From Halococcus salifodinae DSM 8989 (GTDB lineage Archaea; Halobacteriota; Halobacteria; Halobacteriales; Halococcaceae): a DNA stretch of 64,000 nucleotides. Where the stretch lies: the NCBI RefSeq assembly GCF_000336935.1, contig NZ_AOME01000013.1, positions 60,290-124,289 of the forward strand, read 5' to 3'. A model generated the notes under the pieces. It searched no databases. It had not been told where the DNA came from and saw only the letters and a list, made by a program, of their open reading frames with translations. Every line of letters starts with the position of its first letter. Position 1 is the stretch's first letter. The position numbers were made by a program, and so were the translations under genes. This document shows, piece by piece, positions 51,160-60,060 of this stretch.

Positions 51160-53658
51160 ATGGACGTGTTCGGTTCGCAGCGTCACACCGACGAACGCGC
51201 CGCTGGCGGTCGGGAGAGCAACGGTACCGAATCCGGATCTCCGGACGGCACCGGAACGGTCGTCGAACGAATCGCGGCTGGGGCCGAAACCGCGAGCACG
51301 CTCGCCAGGGTAGTCGATCGGCGCACGGTCGACACCGATCCGTCGGTCGACGAAGACGGATTCTTCTCGACCGCCGACGGACGGACGACGGTCGCCAACC
51401 GCTACGACCTCGCGAAGGCGGTCCCCGTAGAGAAGCGCACACACTTCCGAGAGGTGACGCGCTACTGGGTCAACAAACCCTACGCGTTCGTGGTGATCTT
51501 CCACTCCGCGAAGGAAAACGAGGAGAAATACTACCTCGTCGAGCCCCACGTCACGGAAATCGAGGGGGATTTAGAGGAGTTCCTGACCCGGAAGTTGAAG
51601 ACCGCGATCAAGTATTCGAGCGACGAGGTCATGGTCGAGGGCAGCGACGCCGACCGCGGACAAGTCATCGAGACCGAGACCGCCCGACTGCTCGATCGCT
51701 ATGGTCTCTACGACGGCCCGATCACGGGGGCCGGCGAGTCGGGCGTGATCGCTCGGCTGAAACGCGCCCTCGGAGTGGGGGCGGACGACGGCGACGACGA
51801 AGCGCAGGACGGGAACCTCGTCGGGATCGCCGCCAGACCCGAGGCCGCGGTGCTCGACGAGGATGCGAAAGACCTCTCGGAGTACCAGGTCGAAAAGCTC
51901 CTCTACCGACTCAAGCGCGATTTCATCGGCTACGGCCGGATCGACGGGATCAAACACGACGTCAACGTCGAAGACATCTCGTGTGACGGCTACAACAGCC
52001 CGGTGTTCGTCTACCATTCCGATCGCGAACAGCTGATCTCCAACGTGTACCACGGTGAGGACGAACTCGACGATTTCGTCGTCAAGCTCGCCCAGCGCTC
52101 GGGCAAGGGCATCTCGAAGCGCCAGCCCCAGGTCGACGCCACCCTGCCGGATGGGTCGCGCGCCCAGCTCACCCTCGGCTACGAGGTCTCCGATCACGGG
52201 ACGAACTACACGATTCGGCAGTTCAAGGACGTTCCTTTCACCCCGATCGACCTCATCAACTGGGGAACCTTCAGTCTGGAGGAGATGGCGTACATCTGGC
52301 TCTGCATCGAGAATAACAAGTCGATGCTGTTTGCGGGCGGCACCGCCTCGGGCAAGACCACGAGCCTGAACGCGGTCTCGCTCTTCATCCCGAGCAAGGC
52401 GAAGATCGTCTCGATCGAGGACACCCGAGAGCTCGAGATCCCCCAGCGCAACTGGGTCGCCTCGGTAACGAGACCGTCGTTCAGTGCGGATGACGCTGGC
52501 GACGTCGACGAGTTCAAACTCCTCGAAGCGGGTCTGCGCCAGCGCCCTGACTACATCCTGATGGGCGAGGTCCGGGGCGAGGAGGGTCGGACGCTGTTCC
52601 AGGTGATGAGCACGGGTCACACCACGCTCACCACCTTCCACGCCGACAACGTCGGCGAGGTCATCAAGCGCTTTACGACCGATCCGATCAACGTCTCGAA
52701 GACGTTGTTCACGGCGCTCGACCTCGTGAGTATTCAAACTGCGACTCGCGTGCGGGGGCAGAAGGTTCGTCGGAACAAGGTGCTGACCGAGATCAACTAC
52801 TACGACGCCGAGAACGACGAGATCAACGTCCAGGACGTGTTCCAGTGGCAGGCCGAAACCGATGAATTCCTCCGAATGGGGAGTTCGACCACCCTAGAGG
52901 AGATCAAGTTTGATCGCGGCTGGGATCAGGATCGGCTTTCATCGGAGCTGTTCCAGCGGAAGGTCGTGCTCGCCTATCTGATCGATAACGGGCTCAACAC
53001 CTACACCGAGGCCGCCGCGACGCTCCAGGCGTTCATCAACGACCCCGACACGATTCTCGGACTGATCGCGAACGACCGGCTGGAGAGGAGCCTCGACGAT
53101 CTCCGCGGGATGGAGAGCGTGCTGATCGACACCGATCCGGCGGCGGAGGCAATGGTACCGCGGCCCGATCCCGACGAAGAGTTGGAGGAGCTGACGGGCG
53201 CGATCTTGGAGGAGGCCGACGATCGACTGTTCGACGAGTACCGACAGGGAGCGACGCCGCATCTCACCACCGCGCTCGCCGATGGGGGTGAGTGCGCCGA
53301 AGGCGCGCGATCCTCGCCAGACCTCCGGTCTGGCGGCGGTGAGCCGAGCAAAGGCCTGCGAACGTCGGAAGACGAGCGAAGCGAGTCTTCCGGAAGTAAG
53401 CCGAGCGAAGCGAGGCGAGCCTCGTCAGTCGAGCGAAGTGAGTCTGGCGGTGGTGAGCGCGAGCGCAGCGAGCGCGAACGTCATCGGGCTCCGCCCGATG
53501 GAAGTGAGCGCGCCGAAGGCGCGCGATCCTCGCCAGGCATCCGGTCTGGCGGCGGTGAGCAGGCCGGAGGCCTGCGAACCACGCCGGACGAGGACGACGA
53601 GTCCGGCGGCGGGCGTGATACAGACGAAACCGACGACGGCGCGGAGGGCGGGAAGTGA
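51160..53658 (+). CDS. pilB: Type IV pilus assembly/secretion ATPase (PilB/GspE family)
   Basis: Protein of 832 aa that powers assembly of archaeal type IV pili. The N-terminal domain has EKRTHFREVTRYWVNKPYAFVV; the ATPase core has Walker A GGTASGKTTS (near 391-400), an Asp box IEDTRELEIPQRNWV, Walker B YILMGEVRGEE and the His box STGHTTLTTFHAD. The last 125 residues (about 708-832) are low-complexity Ser/Gly/Arg/Glu repeats encoded by palindromes. I chose the ATG at 51160; an in-frame ATG at 51055 is possible. The stop overlaps the next start (GTGA), so the ATPase and platform protein are coupled. Confidence 0.92.
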   Translation: MDVFGSQRHTDERAAGGRESNGTESGSPDGTGTVVERIAAGAETASTLARVVDRRTVDTDPSVDEDGFFSTADGRTTVANRYDLAKAVPVEKRTHFREVTRYWVNKPYAFVVIFHSAKENEEKYYLVEPHVTEIEGDLEEFLTRKLKTAIKYSSDEVMVEGSDADRGQVIETETARLLDRYGLYDGPITGAGESGVIARLKRALGVGADDGDDEAQDGNLVGIAARPEAAVLDEDAKDLSEYQVEKLLYRLKRDFIGYGRIDGIKHDVNVEDISCDGYNSPVFVYHSDREQLISNVYHGEDELDDFVVKLAQRSGKGISKRQPQVDATLPDGSRAQLTLGYEVSDHGTNYTIRQFKDVPFTPIDLINWGTFSLEEMAYIWLCIENNKSMLFAGGTASGKTTSLNAVSLFIPSKAKIVSIEDTRELEIPQRNWVASVTRPSFSADDAGDVDEFKLLEAGLRQRPDYILMGEVRGEEGRTLFQVMSTGHTTLTTFHADNVGEVIKRFTTDPINVSKTLFTALDLVSIQTATRVRGQKVRRNKVLTEINYYDAENDEINVQDVFQWQAETDEFLRMGSSTTLEEIKFDRGWDQDRLSSELFQRKVVLAYLIDNGLNTYTEAAATLQAFINDPDTILGLIANDRLERSLDDLRGMESVLIDTDPAAEAMVPRPDPDEELEELTGAILEEADDRLFDEYRQGATPHLTTALADGGECAEGARSSPDLRSGGGEPSKGLRTSEDERSESSGSKPSEARRASSVERSESGGGERERSERERHRAPPDGSERAEGARSSPGIRSGGGEQAGGLRTTPDEDDESGGGRDTDETDDGAEGGK
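53281..53620 (+). repeat. Palindrome array forming the C-terminal tail of the pilus ATPase
   Basis: Consecutive perfect hairpins include CGCCAGACC-TCC-GGTCTGGCG, CATCGGGC-TCC-GCCCGATG, GCGCGCC-GAA-GGCGCGC, CAGGCC-GGA-GGCCTG and GAGGC-GA-GCCTC, joined by GGTGAGC-like spacers. They encode SGGGE, SERAEGARSS and GGLRT-type peptides. The block AEGARSSP.(L/I)RSGGGE appears twice (about 53293-53344 and 53515-53563), so part of the array is duplicated. All hairpins keep the reading frame open to the stop. Confidence 0.8.
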
Positions 53659-55706
53659 GCCACGAAGTAGGAAGCGCGGGCTACGGGGGTGGATCGAGCA
53701 CGCTCGGCGATCGGTTCTACCCGCTCTATCGGTGGCTGTTCGACGAGGACGGCGATTTCGTCGACGACATGGAGCGCAAGCTCGCGGAGGCGCGGATGGG
53801 TGACACCGTCGAGATGTATCTCTCGCGGGCGCTCGGGGTCGGCGTCATCGCGGGTGCGCTGCTGTGGCTCGTGGTTACGCTGGCCGGCTACGCTGCCGTC
53901 GAGCTCTACGTCACCGAAACGCCGAAGCTGACCGATCTCCGGGTGCTCCACGGGACGGCGCTCGAACTCTTCGAGGCGATCAAGATCCCGCTGTTCGTCG
54001 CGGTCTCGGGCCTCGTCTTCGGGCTCGTCGGCTTCACGTTCGGGTTCGGTACGCTGATCGCGATCCCCTACTTCCGGGCGAGCTCGCGGAAACGGGAGAT
54101 CAACATGCTGCTCGCGGACTCGGTCTCCTTTATGTACGCGCTCTCGATCGGCGGGCTGAACCAGCTCGAAATCTTCGAGGCGATGGCCGAGGCCGACGAC
54201 ACCTACGGCGAGGTCGCGCGGGAGTTCGAGAGCATCTACCTCGAAACCGAGTACTTCGAGACGGATTACCGAACGGCGATCAGAAAACAGACCACACGGA
54301 CGCCGAGCGGGGAGCTGAGTCAGTTTCTGACCGATATGCTCTCGATCATCGACTCCGGTGGTGACATGACCGACTTTCTGCAAGACAAGAAGGACAAACA
54401 CCTCCGGACCGCGAAACAGGAACAGTCGCTGGTGCTCGAAACCCTCGAACTGTTCGGCGAGATGTACATCACGCTCTCGGTGTTTCCGCTCCTGCTCATC
54501 ATCATCCTCGTCGTGATGAGCATGATTGGCGGTTCCCAGACCACGCTGCTCTACGTCACCGTCTACGCGCTGATCCCGCTGATCGCGATCGGGTTCATGA
54601 TCCTGGTCTCGACGGTCCAGCAGGACGAGGTCGGCGACGGCTACCTCCGACCGGACGACGTCGAGGGCGAGTGGGTCGGGAAGACGGGGCTCGGCCGGAT
54701 CACGGATCTCGGTGCGGTTGAGCACTACGCCGGCACGCACGCCGTGTTCGATCGAATCCGGGACCGTGAGGGGACGTATCAAACGGCGAAGCTGCTCGAA
54801 CGGCCCCACCTGTTCTTCCGAGATCACCCGCTCGCGGTGCTCGCGCTCACGATCCCGGCCACGATCGTGCTGCTCGGGTTCGCGCTCGTCTCGGGTGCCG
54901 CGCCACTCTCGATCGATGGGTTCGTCGCGAACCCGATCGGGAGCACGGTGCTGTGGATCTACGTGCCGCTCTATCTGAATCTCCTGCCGCTCGCGGTGTT
55001 CTACGAGTGGAACGTCAGGTCGCGCCGACGGATCACCGGCAAACTCTCCGAAAGTCTCCGGAAACTGTCGAGTGCGAACAGTACAGGCCTCACCCTGCTG
55101 GAGTCGCTGCGTCTGGTCGCCGACACCTCTTCGGGCCGGCTCGCCGACGAGTTCCGGACGATGCACGCGAAGGTCAACTATGGGACGAGCCTGACCACGG
55201 CGCTGGTCGAGTTCAACAACACCTACCACATCCCGCGGCTCGCTCGGACGGTGAACGTGATCGGCCACGCTCAGGAGGCCTCCAGCCGGATCACGGAGGT
55301 GCTCACCACGGCGGCGCGGGCAAGCGAAAATCAGGACGACCTCGAACGCGAGCGCCGGTCACGTGCCCGGATGCAGGTCGCGATCATCGTGATGACCTTC
55401 CTCACGCTGCTCGGGGTGATGGCGATGCTAAAGGTCAACTTCCTCGGCACGATGGCGAGCACCGCCCAGGAGACGAGTGCGAGCGGCGCGAGCGGGGGTG
55501 CGGCGAGCGGTGCAGGCGGCCCGACGAGTTTCGGGAGCAACGTCGACGTCGACCTGATGGGAATGCTGTTCTTCCACGCGGTGACGATCCAGGGGATCAT
55601 GTCGGGGTTCATCGCGGGCTACATCCGGAGCGGCGATCTGCTCACGGGGACGAAGTTCGCGGTGGTGCTTCCGACGGTTTCGCTGATCGTGTTCGCAGTG
55701 ATCTAA
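53655..55706 (+). CDS. pilC: Type IV pilus membrane platform protein (PilC/TadC family)
   Basis: Protein of 683 aa of the GspF/TadC type: two tandem T2SSF-like halves with several membrane spans. SFMYALSIGGLNQLEIFEAMAE and LSQFLTDMLSIIDSGGDMTDFLQDKKDK belong to half 1; LRKLSSANSTGLTLLESLRLVADTSSGRLADEF and RTVNVIGHAQEASSRITEVL to half 2. It is the platform at the base of the pilus that works with the ATPase. It starts at GTG 53655 overlapping the ATPase stop. A Gly/Ala/Ser-rich loop (TSASGASGGAASGAGG) lies between the last spans. Confidence 0.92.
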   Translation: MSHEVGSAGYGGGSSTLGDRFYPLYRWLFDEDGDFVDDMERKLAEARMGDTVEMYLSRALGVGVIAGALLWLVVTLAGYAAVELYVTETPKLTDLRVLHGTALELFEAIKIPLFVAVSGLVFGLVGFTFGFGTLIAIPYFRASSRKREINMLLADSVSFMYALSIGGLNQLEIFEAMAEADDTYGEVAREFESIYLETEYFETDYRTAIRKQTTRTPSGELSQFLTDMLSIIDSGGDMTDFLQDKKDKHLRTAKQEQSLVLETLELFGEMYITLSVFPLLLIIILVVMSMIGGSQTTLLYVTVYALIPLIAIGFMILVSTVQQDEVGDGYLRPDDVEGEWVGKTGLGRITDLGAVEHYAGTHAVFDRIRDREGTYQTAKLLERPHLFFRDHPLAVLALTIPATIVLLGFALVSGAAPLSIDGFVANPIGSTVLWIYVPLYLNLLPLAVFYEWNVRSRRRITGKLSESLRKLSSANSTGLTLLESLRLVADTSSGRLADEFRTMHAKVNYGTSLTTALVEFNNTYHIPRLARTVNVIGHAQEASSRITEVLTTAARASENQDDLERERRSRARMQVAIIVMTFLTLLGVMAMLKVNFLGTMASTAQETSASGASGGAASGAGGPTSFGSNVDVDLMGMLFFHAVTIQGIMSGFIAGYIRSGDLLTGTKFAVVLPTVSLIVFAVI

Positions 55707-55710
55707 CACC

Positions 55711-57156
55711 ATGTTCGAACCACTCACACAGCGATTACAACGGCTGAGCGAGGATGAACGTGCGGTCTCCCCGGTCGTGGGGTTCGTGTTGATCTTCGCG
55801 CTGATCATGCTGGTGTTCACGATCTACCAGGCCGACGTGGTGCCGGCTCAGAACGAGGAAGCCGAGTTCAAGCACAGTCAAACAGTCGAGAAGCAGATGA
55901 GCCAGTTGAACGACGCGATGACGGCAGTCAGCGCTACCGGGGCATCGCGCTCACGAACCATCGCAACTGGGATGCAGTATCCGAGTCGCGCGCTTGCGAT
56001 CAATCCGGGGCCACCCGCGGGATCGCTGCGGTTGGGTCAGAAGAACACGATCGGTCTCAGGGAGGTCAGCGTCGATGGGAGCGGATACTGGGACGAGGCG
56101 GACGATGGGAGTGGGGAGCCAGCGTTCGAATCGAAGCCAGTCGTCTACACGGTAAACTACAACAATCAGCAGAACGATCCCCGGTTCACGATCAGGAACG
56201 GGCAGTTGTTCAGACAGTACGGCGGTAGTGAGGCGCTTTCGGACGGCGGTCAGGCCGGCGATCCGATTCCCGACAAGCAGATCGATTTGGTACTGGTCGA
56301 TGGCGACATCAGCCGGAGCGGTCAGAGCACCAGTGTAACGACAAGTGAAGTGAGTAGCTCAGCTGGGTATTTGACGGCTACCACTCACGGAGATACGGTG
56401 CTCACGTTCCCGACGACGCTCACTCAGTCGGAGGCACAAAGCACCTTTAACGGCAAATCATACGCCACCCTCGAGGGCTACAACAGCAGGAGCGACAAAC
56501 CGAACACCATCGACGTCACACTCACATCGGGCGAGCAGTTCCGGTTCCGGATCACGAAGGTCAGTTTGGGCAGTGACGGCAACGCGCCTGCTCACGAGGT
56601 CGTCCCGACCGAAGACACGATCGCTCCAGACACGCCGACAGCTACACTCAACGCCACGGTCAACGAATCGGTCTCGTTCAGCGTACTCGTCCGCGACAAG
56701 TACGGCAACCCGGTTCCCGGTGTCGAAGTCGAGGCCAACAACGGGACCAACGTCGTTCCCGATTCGACGACGACCGACGACGACGGGGAGGCGACGTTCA
56801 GCTACACACCGACAGCGAGCGCCAATCGGACGGTCAACATCACGGCGGGCGAAGTGACATCGACCTACGACACCGCAAGCTACGATGTCACCGTCGAGGA
56901 GGGCGAGGAAACCGTCTCGACCGACAACAGCTCCGTCGTCAAGACTGGTTGTGCCGCCTCCGGGAACGCCTCTCTCATTGTCGAGAATACGTATAGCCAT
57001 CCAGTAGAAGTCAGTATTAGCACTCGGAGTGGGAGTCCGTTTACGCTCCCACCCGATAGCAAAACGACCTATACAGTTGGTGGTGGAGCGATGTCATACC
57101 AAATAACCAACAACACGGACCTGATAGCTTCGGGAAATCTCGACTGTAGCGGTTGA
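55711..57156 (+). CDS. Large type IV pilin-like surface protein with Ig-like domain
   Basis: Protein of 481 aa. The N-terminus SEDERAVSPVVGFVLIFALI is the haloarchaeal pilin-type signal (type III, processed by a prepilin peptidase), with a hydrophobic stretch to about 41 followed by ADVVPAQNEEAEFKH. The body is Ser/Thr-rich beta. An Ig-like (Big) domain lies at about 325-395: SFSVLVRDKYGNPVPGVEVEANNGT, then DDDGEATFSYTPTASANRTVNITAG. It starts 4 bp after the pilC stop, so it is probably the dedicated pilin or adhesin subunit of this cassette. A Thr-rich tail with two cysteines, TGCAASG...LDCSG, may be disulphide-linked. Confidence 0.82.
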   Translation: MFEPLTQRLQRLSEDERAVSPVVGFVLIFALIMLVFTIYQADVVPAQNEEAEFKHSQTVEKQMSQLNDAMTAVSATGASRSRTIATGMQYPSRALAINPGPPAGSLRLGQKNTIGLREVSVDGSGYWDEADDGSGEPAFESKPVVYTVNYNNQQNDPRFTIRNGQLFRQYGGSEALSDGGQAGDPIPDKQIDLVLVDGDISRSGQSTSVTTSEVSSSAGYLTATTHGDTVLTFPTTLTQSEAQSTFNGKSYATLEGYNSRSDKPNTIDVTLTSGEQFRFRITKVSLGSDGNAPAHEVVPTEDTIAPDTPTATLNATVNESVSFSVLVRDKYGNPVPGVEVEANNGTNVVPDSTTTDDDGEATFSYTPTASANRTVNITAGEVTSTYDTASYDVTVEEGEETVSTDNSSVVKTGCAASGNASLIVENTYSHPVEVSISTRSGSPFTLPPDSKTTYTVGGGAMSYQITNNTDLIASGNLDCSG

Positions 57157-57194
57157 ACCATATCCCGATCGATGTTCCGTTCGCCAGCGAGTGT

Positions 57195-57497
57195 TCACTC
57201 CGGCGCGTACCGCCACGTCGCCGTGCCCGGCCCGGGCGGTGAAACACCAGGCAGTTCGTTCAACAGCGGCGCGACGAGTTTGTCATACCAGTCTTCCGCA
57301 TCGAGCCCCGCGTCGCGCCGCGGGTAGACGTTCGCCACGAGACTCAGCCGCGAGGCGGTCCGGTGGGTGATGAGGTACTTGTACGCCGCGATCACGGCGT
57401 CGTCGCGGGTGCGTGTCTTATCGAGCGACGAGTGTTCGTAAGAGAGTGCCTCCACGAACGCTCTCGTGTTCGCCGAGCCGACGGCAGAACTGGCCAT
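57195..57497 (-). CDS. Small haloarchaeal protein, function unknown
   Basis: Protein of 100 aa (MASSAVGSANTRAFVEALSY, then KTRTRDDAVIAAYKYLITHR, then VANVYPRRDAGLDAEDWYDK). It is probably helical; I cannot assign a family. It converges with the pilin gene (38 bp between stops). A perfect 8-bp palindrome lies 36-53 nt upstream of its ATG, just beyond the expected TATA position, suggesting regulation by a dimeric protein. Confidence 0.6.
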   Translation of the reverse strand: MASSAVGSANTRAFVEALSYEHSSLDKTRTRDDAVIAAYKYLITHRTASRLSLVANVYPRRDAGLDAEDWYDKLVAPLLNELPGVSPPGPGTATWRYAPE

Positions 57498-57532
57498 AAT
57501 CCACCTCAATCGGCGGTACAAGAAAACGTTCA

Positions 57533-57550
57533 GTCAGACGGTCGTCTGAC
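57533..57550. promoter_or_regulatory. Perfect palindrome, candidate operator
   Basis: GTCAGACG-GT-CGTCTGAC is an 18-bp inverted repeat with 8-bp arms, 36-53 nt upstream of the minus-strand ATG at 57497. That location is where archaeal activators or repressors bind next to BRE/TATA. It could also influence the opposite-strand region, but no plus gene starts nearby. Confidence 0.45.
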
Positions 57551-57659
57551 GCCGATCGCGGCGATCGGGAACGGTGGCATTCACGGATGGCGTTTCGGTC
57601 GGACGGAGGGCTCGACGAGCGCGTGTGACGATGAACAATCCGGTGGAGGAGTGCCGATA

Positions 57660-58097
57660 CTAGAGGCGACCACTTCCGACGACGGCAAGCCCGAGGCTCC
57701 CGGCGAGTAGCAGCCCCGCGAACACGACATCCGGAAGCGACACAGCCCCCTCACCCAGAGCACCGGCAACGATGGCTACGATGGCGAGAACGGTCGGCAG
57801 CGGATGGACGACCAGTTGCCGAGCGAAAACGCGGACCGACCAGTAGCTCGTCTCCAGCATGGCGGCGATGGCGGCCCCGAACGGACGGTTCCCATCCGGG
57901 TTCTCGACAGGTTCGAACTCGTCGAAGGCGTCGTCACTGACCGTGATTATTTCGCCAGTGTGGACCCGTCGACCATCGGGAGTCCCGACTCTGAGGAGCG
58001 TCACGCTCTCGCCGACGGTCCCGACCACACGGTAGATGCCGTCAGGAGAGTCGAAGTCGGTCGAGCGGACGTGATCGTTGACCGACGGAGAAACCAT
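57660..58097 (-). CDS. Small two-span membrane protein, function unknown
   Basis: Protein of 145 aa (ATG at 58097; a GTG at 58124 would add 9 residues). The N-terminal 90 residues form a soluble, beta-rich part (GIYRVVGTVGESVTLLRVGT, GRRVHTGEIITVSDDAFDEF). Two hydrophobic stretches follow, VVHPLPTVLAIVAIVAGALG and VSLPDVVFAGLLLAGSLGLA. It resembles haloarchaeal proteins with an OB-like or DUF front end and a membrane tail, but I cannot name the family. Confidence 0.6.
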   Translation of the reverse strand: MVSPSVNDHVRSTDFDSPDGIYRVVGTVGESVTLLRVGTPDGRRVHTGEIITVSDDAFDEFEPVENPDGNRPFGAAIAAMLETSYWSVRVFARQLVVHPLPTVLAIVAIVAGALGEGAVSLPDVVFAGLLLAGSLGLAVVGSGRL

Positions 58098-58305
58098 TGT
58101 CGGACTGGTATTATCCGCCACCACGGTAAGTATGGAGGCCGAGTCCGTCTTCTCGCCGCAAGCCGATCCGGTGGCGACTTCGCGTCGAGACCGGCCTCGA
58201 TCGAATCGTTCCGCTGGCTACGTGGAGGAACTACGAGATCTATTTGTCATGGGTGACTAGTTTATGCTGTTGTAGGTTCTATACTGTAGTCGGTAGTGAA
58301 ATATC

Positions 58306-58911
58306 ATGAGTGAAGAAACCACAGTTACCGACAACGGACAGTCACTGGCGACGAGCTGGCGCTCGCTCGCGATCGTCGGCGTCCTGACCGCGCTGTTCGG
58401 CGTGTTAGCGATCGTGTTCCCGTTCGTGACCGGCGTGTCGTTCTCGGTCCTGCTGGGTGTGTTGCTCGTGGCCGGCGGCTTCGTGCACGTCGCTCACGCG
58501 TTCACCGCACAGGACTGGAAAGGAAGGCTTTGGCAAGTCCTGCTCGCAGGGCTCTACGGGGTGGCAGGGATCGCCCTGCTGGTGAACCCACTGTTCACGC
58601 TGGCGACGCTGACGCTCATCCTCGCGGCGTTTTTCTTCGCCGACGGGATCATCGAGACGATCATGGGTCTCCGGCTTCGGGGTGAGGACGGCTGGGCGTG
58701 GCTGCTCGCCAGCGGGGTGCTCAGCATCGTCGTCGGCGCTGCGATCTGGATCGGATGGCCAAGCACTGCCCTCTGGGTGGTCGGCCTCCTGTTCGGTATC
58801 AACCTCCTCAGCACCGGCCTCTCGATGCTCGTGCTCGCCATGGGCGGACGCAACCACGCTCGTGGGACGGAGGACGTCAGCCAACCCGGCACGAAGCCCC
58901 GCGGCGCGTGA
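58306..58911 (+). CDS. HdeD/DUF308 family membrane protein
   Basis: Protein of 201 aa with six hydrophobic spans in three pairs typical of the HdeD (DUF308) family: LAIVGVLTALFGVLAIVFPF, VLLGVLLVAGGFVHVAHAFT, VLLAGLYGVAGIALLVNPLF, TLTLILAAFFFADGIIETIM, LASGVLSIVVGAAIWIGWPS and ALWVVGLLFGINLLSTGLSM. In bacteria HdeD is linked to acid resistance; the archaeal role is unknown. A TATACTG-like stretch about 25 nt upstream may be the promoter. Confidence 0.85.
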   Translation: MSEETTVTDNGQSLATSWRSLAIVGVLTALFGVLAIVFPFVTGVSFSVLLGVLLVAGGFVHVAHAFTAQDWKGRLWQVLLAGLYGVAGIALLVNPLFTLATLTLILAAFFFADGIIETIMGLRLRGEDGWAWLLASGVLSIVVGAAIWIGWPSTALWVVGLLFGINLLSTGLSMLVLAMGGRNHARGTEDVSQPGTKPRGA

Positions 58912-59229
58912 GCGGTCCCGGGTAGTTCTCGGTGGCTACCGCCTCGGGGAAGATAGCACGACGGATCACGAGGAGGGGAACACGATTTTGCGCTCGGCGT
59001 ACGGTATCGATCGATGACGGAGTGAATACTCCCGTTCATCGCTCATCGTCCTGCCTGCGCCACGGAACCCTCCCCTGTCGGCGCACATGATCCCGATAAA
59101 CCCGAAGGCGGTGCGACGTATCGGCCGAAGGGACACAGGTGCGCTCGAGAGAAACTCACACAAACCCACGCCATCTCGGTTCCTCCCAGTGTCGACACAG
59201 TACTTGACGATCCAGACCAAGCAGGGAGC
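58912..59229. other. 318-bp gap with no recognisable gene
   Basis: Between the HdeD-type and cyclase genes. I see no convincing frame, palindrome cluster, or tRNA-like structure. A GACACAGTACTTGACG stretch about 25-35 nt before the cyclase ATG contains a weak TATA-like core. The rest could be 3' untranslated or unannotated regulatory DNA. Confidence 0.5.
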
Positions 59230-59865
59230 ATGCAGATCGATCTCAGCCACCGAATCGAGACCGGCATGACGACCTATCCGGGCGATCCGTCGGTCGCCGT
59301 CGACCCGCACGCGACGCATCCTTCCGACGACTGCCACGTCGACAGCGTGGAACTGGGGAGCCATACGGGGACCCACGTCGACGCACCGCTGCATATCGTG
59401 CCGGACGGGCGAGCCCTCGACAGCTATTCGCTCGACGAGTTCACGTTCGAGGCCGTTCGGGTGGATTGCACGTCTCTGGACGATCGTGATCCCGTTTCGA
59501 TCGAATACGTTCCCGACTGTGCTGCGGAGATCGTCGTCTTCTGGACCGGCTGGAGTGCCCACTGGAACACCGAGCGGTATCTCGATCATCCCTACCTGAC
59601 GCCCGACGCCGCCACGGCGTGTGCCGAACGAGGCTATGCAGTCGGTGTGGACACACTGAATCCCGACCCAACGCCCACCGAAAACGCCGTCGAGAGCGAA
59701 CCGGACGGGTTTCGGGCACATCGGGCGCTCCTCGGTGCCGACGAACTCATCGTCGAAAACCTCCGCAACCTCGGGGCGGTCGACGAACGCTTCGAACTCC
59801 GTGCGTATCCCCTGGCACTCGGTGGCGATGGCGCGCCGGTCCGCGCGGTCGGCGTCGTCGAGTGA
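59230..59865 (+). CDS. Cyclase/kynurenine formamidase-like metal hydrolase
   Basis: Protein of 211 aa of the cyclase (PF04199) family, which includes kynurenine formamidases and related amide or lactone hydrolases. The metal motif HTGTHVDAPLH at about 46-56 follows the opening DLSHRIETGMTTYPGDP, both diagnostic. VGVDTLNPDPTP and a late VENLRNLGAVDERFELRAYPL complete the fold. The substrate cannot be deduced; no tryptophan catabolism genes are nearby. Confidence 0.88.
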   Translation: MQIDLSHRIETGMTTYPGDPSVAVDPHATHPSDDCHVDSVELGSHTGTHVDAPLHIVPDGRALDSYSLDEFTFEAVRVDCTSLDDRDPVSIEYVPDCAAEIVVFWTGWSAHWNTERYLDHPYLTPDAATACAERGYAVGVDTLNPDPTPTENAVESEPDGFRAHRALLGADELIVENLRNLGAVDERFELRAYPLALGGDGAPVRAVGVVE

Positions 59866-60060
59866 CGGTGGACTGGCTGCTCGTCCGATCGGTAGTGCGG
59901 AGCTCATCCTCGGAGAACGAGGCCGAACGAGACGGGTCTCGAAAACCGCGTTCTCCCGAGCCATCGTCCCGGAGGCGATAGTTTCCTCCGAACGGCCGGT
60001 GGATGACCGATCGAGAGCGACCGGCTACAGGTAGCGGTCCTGAATGGACGACGCTCTCGT

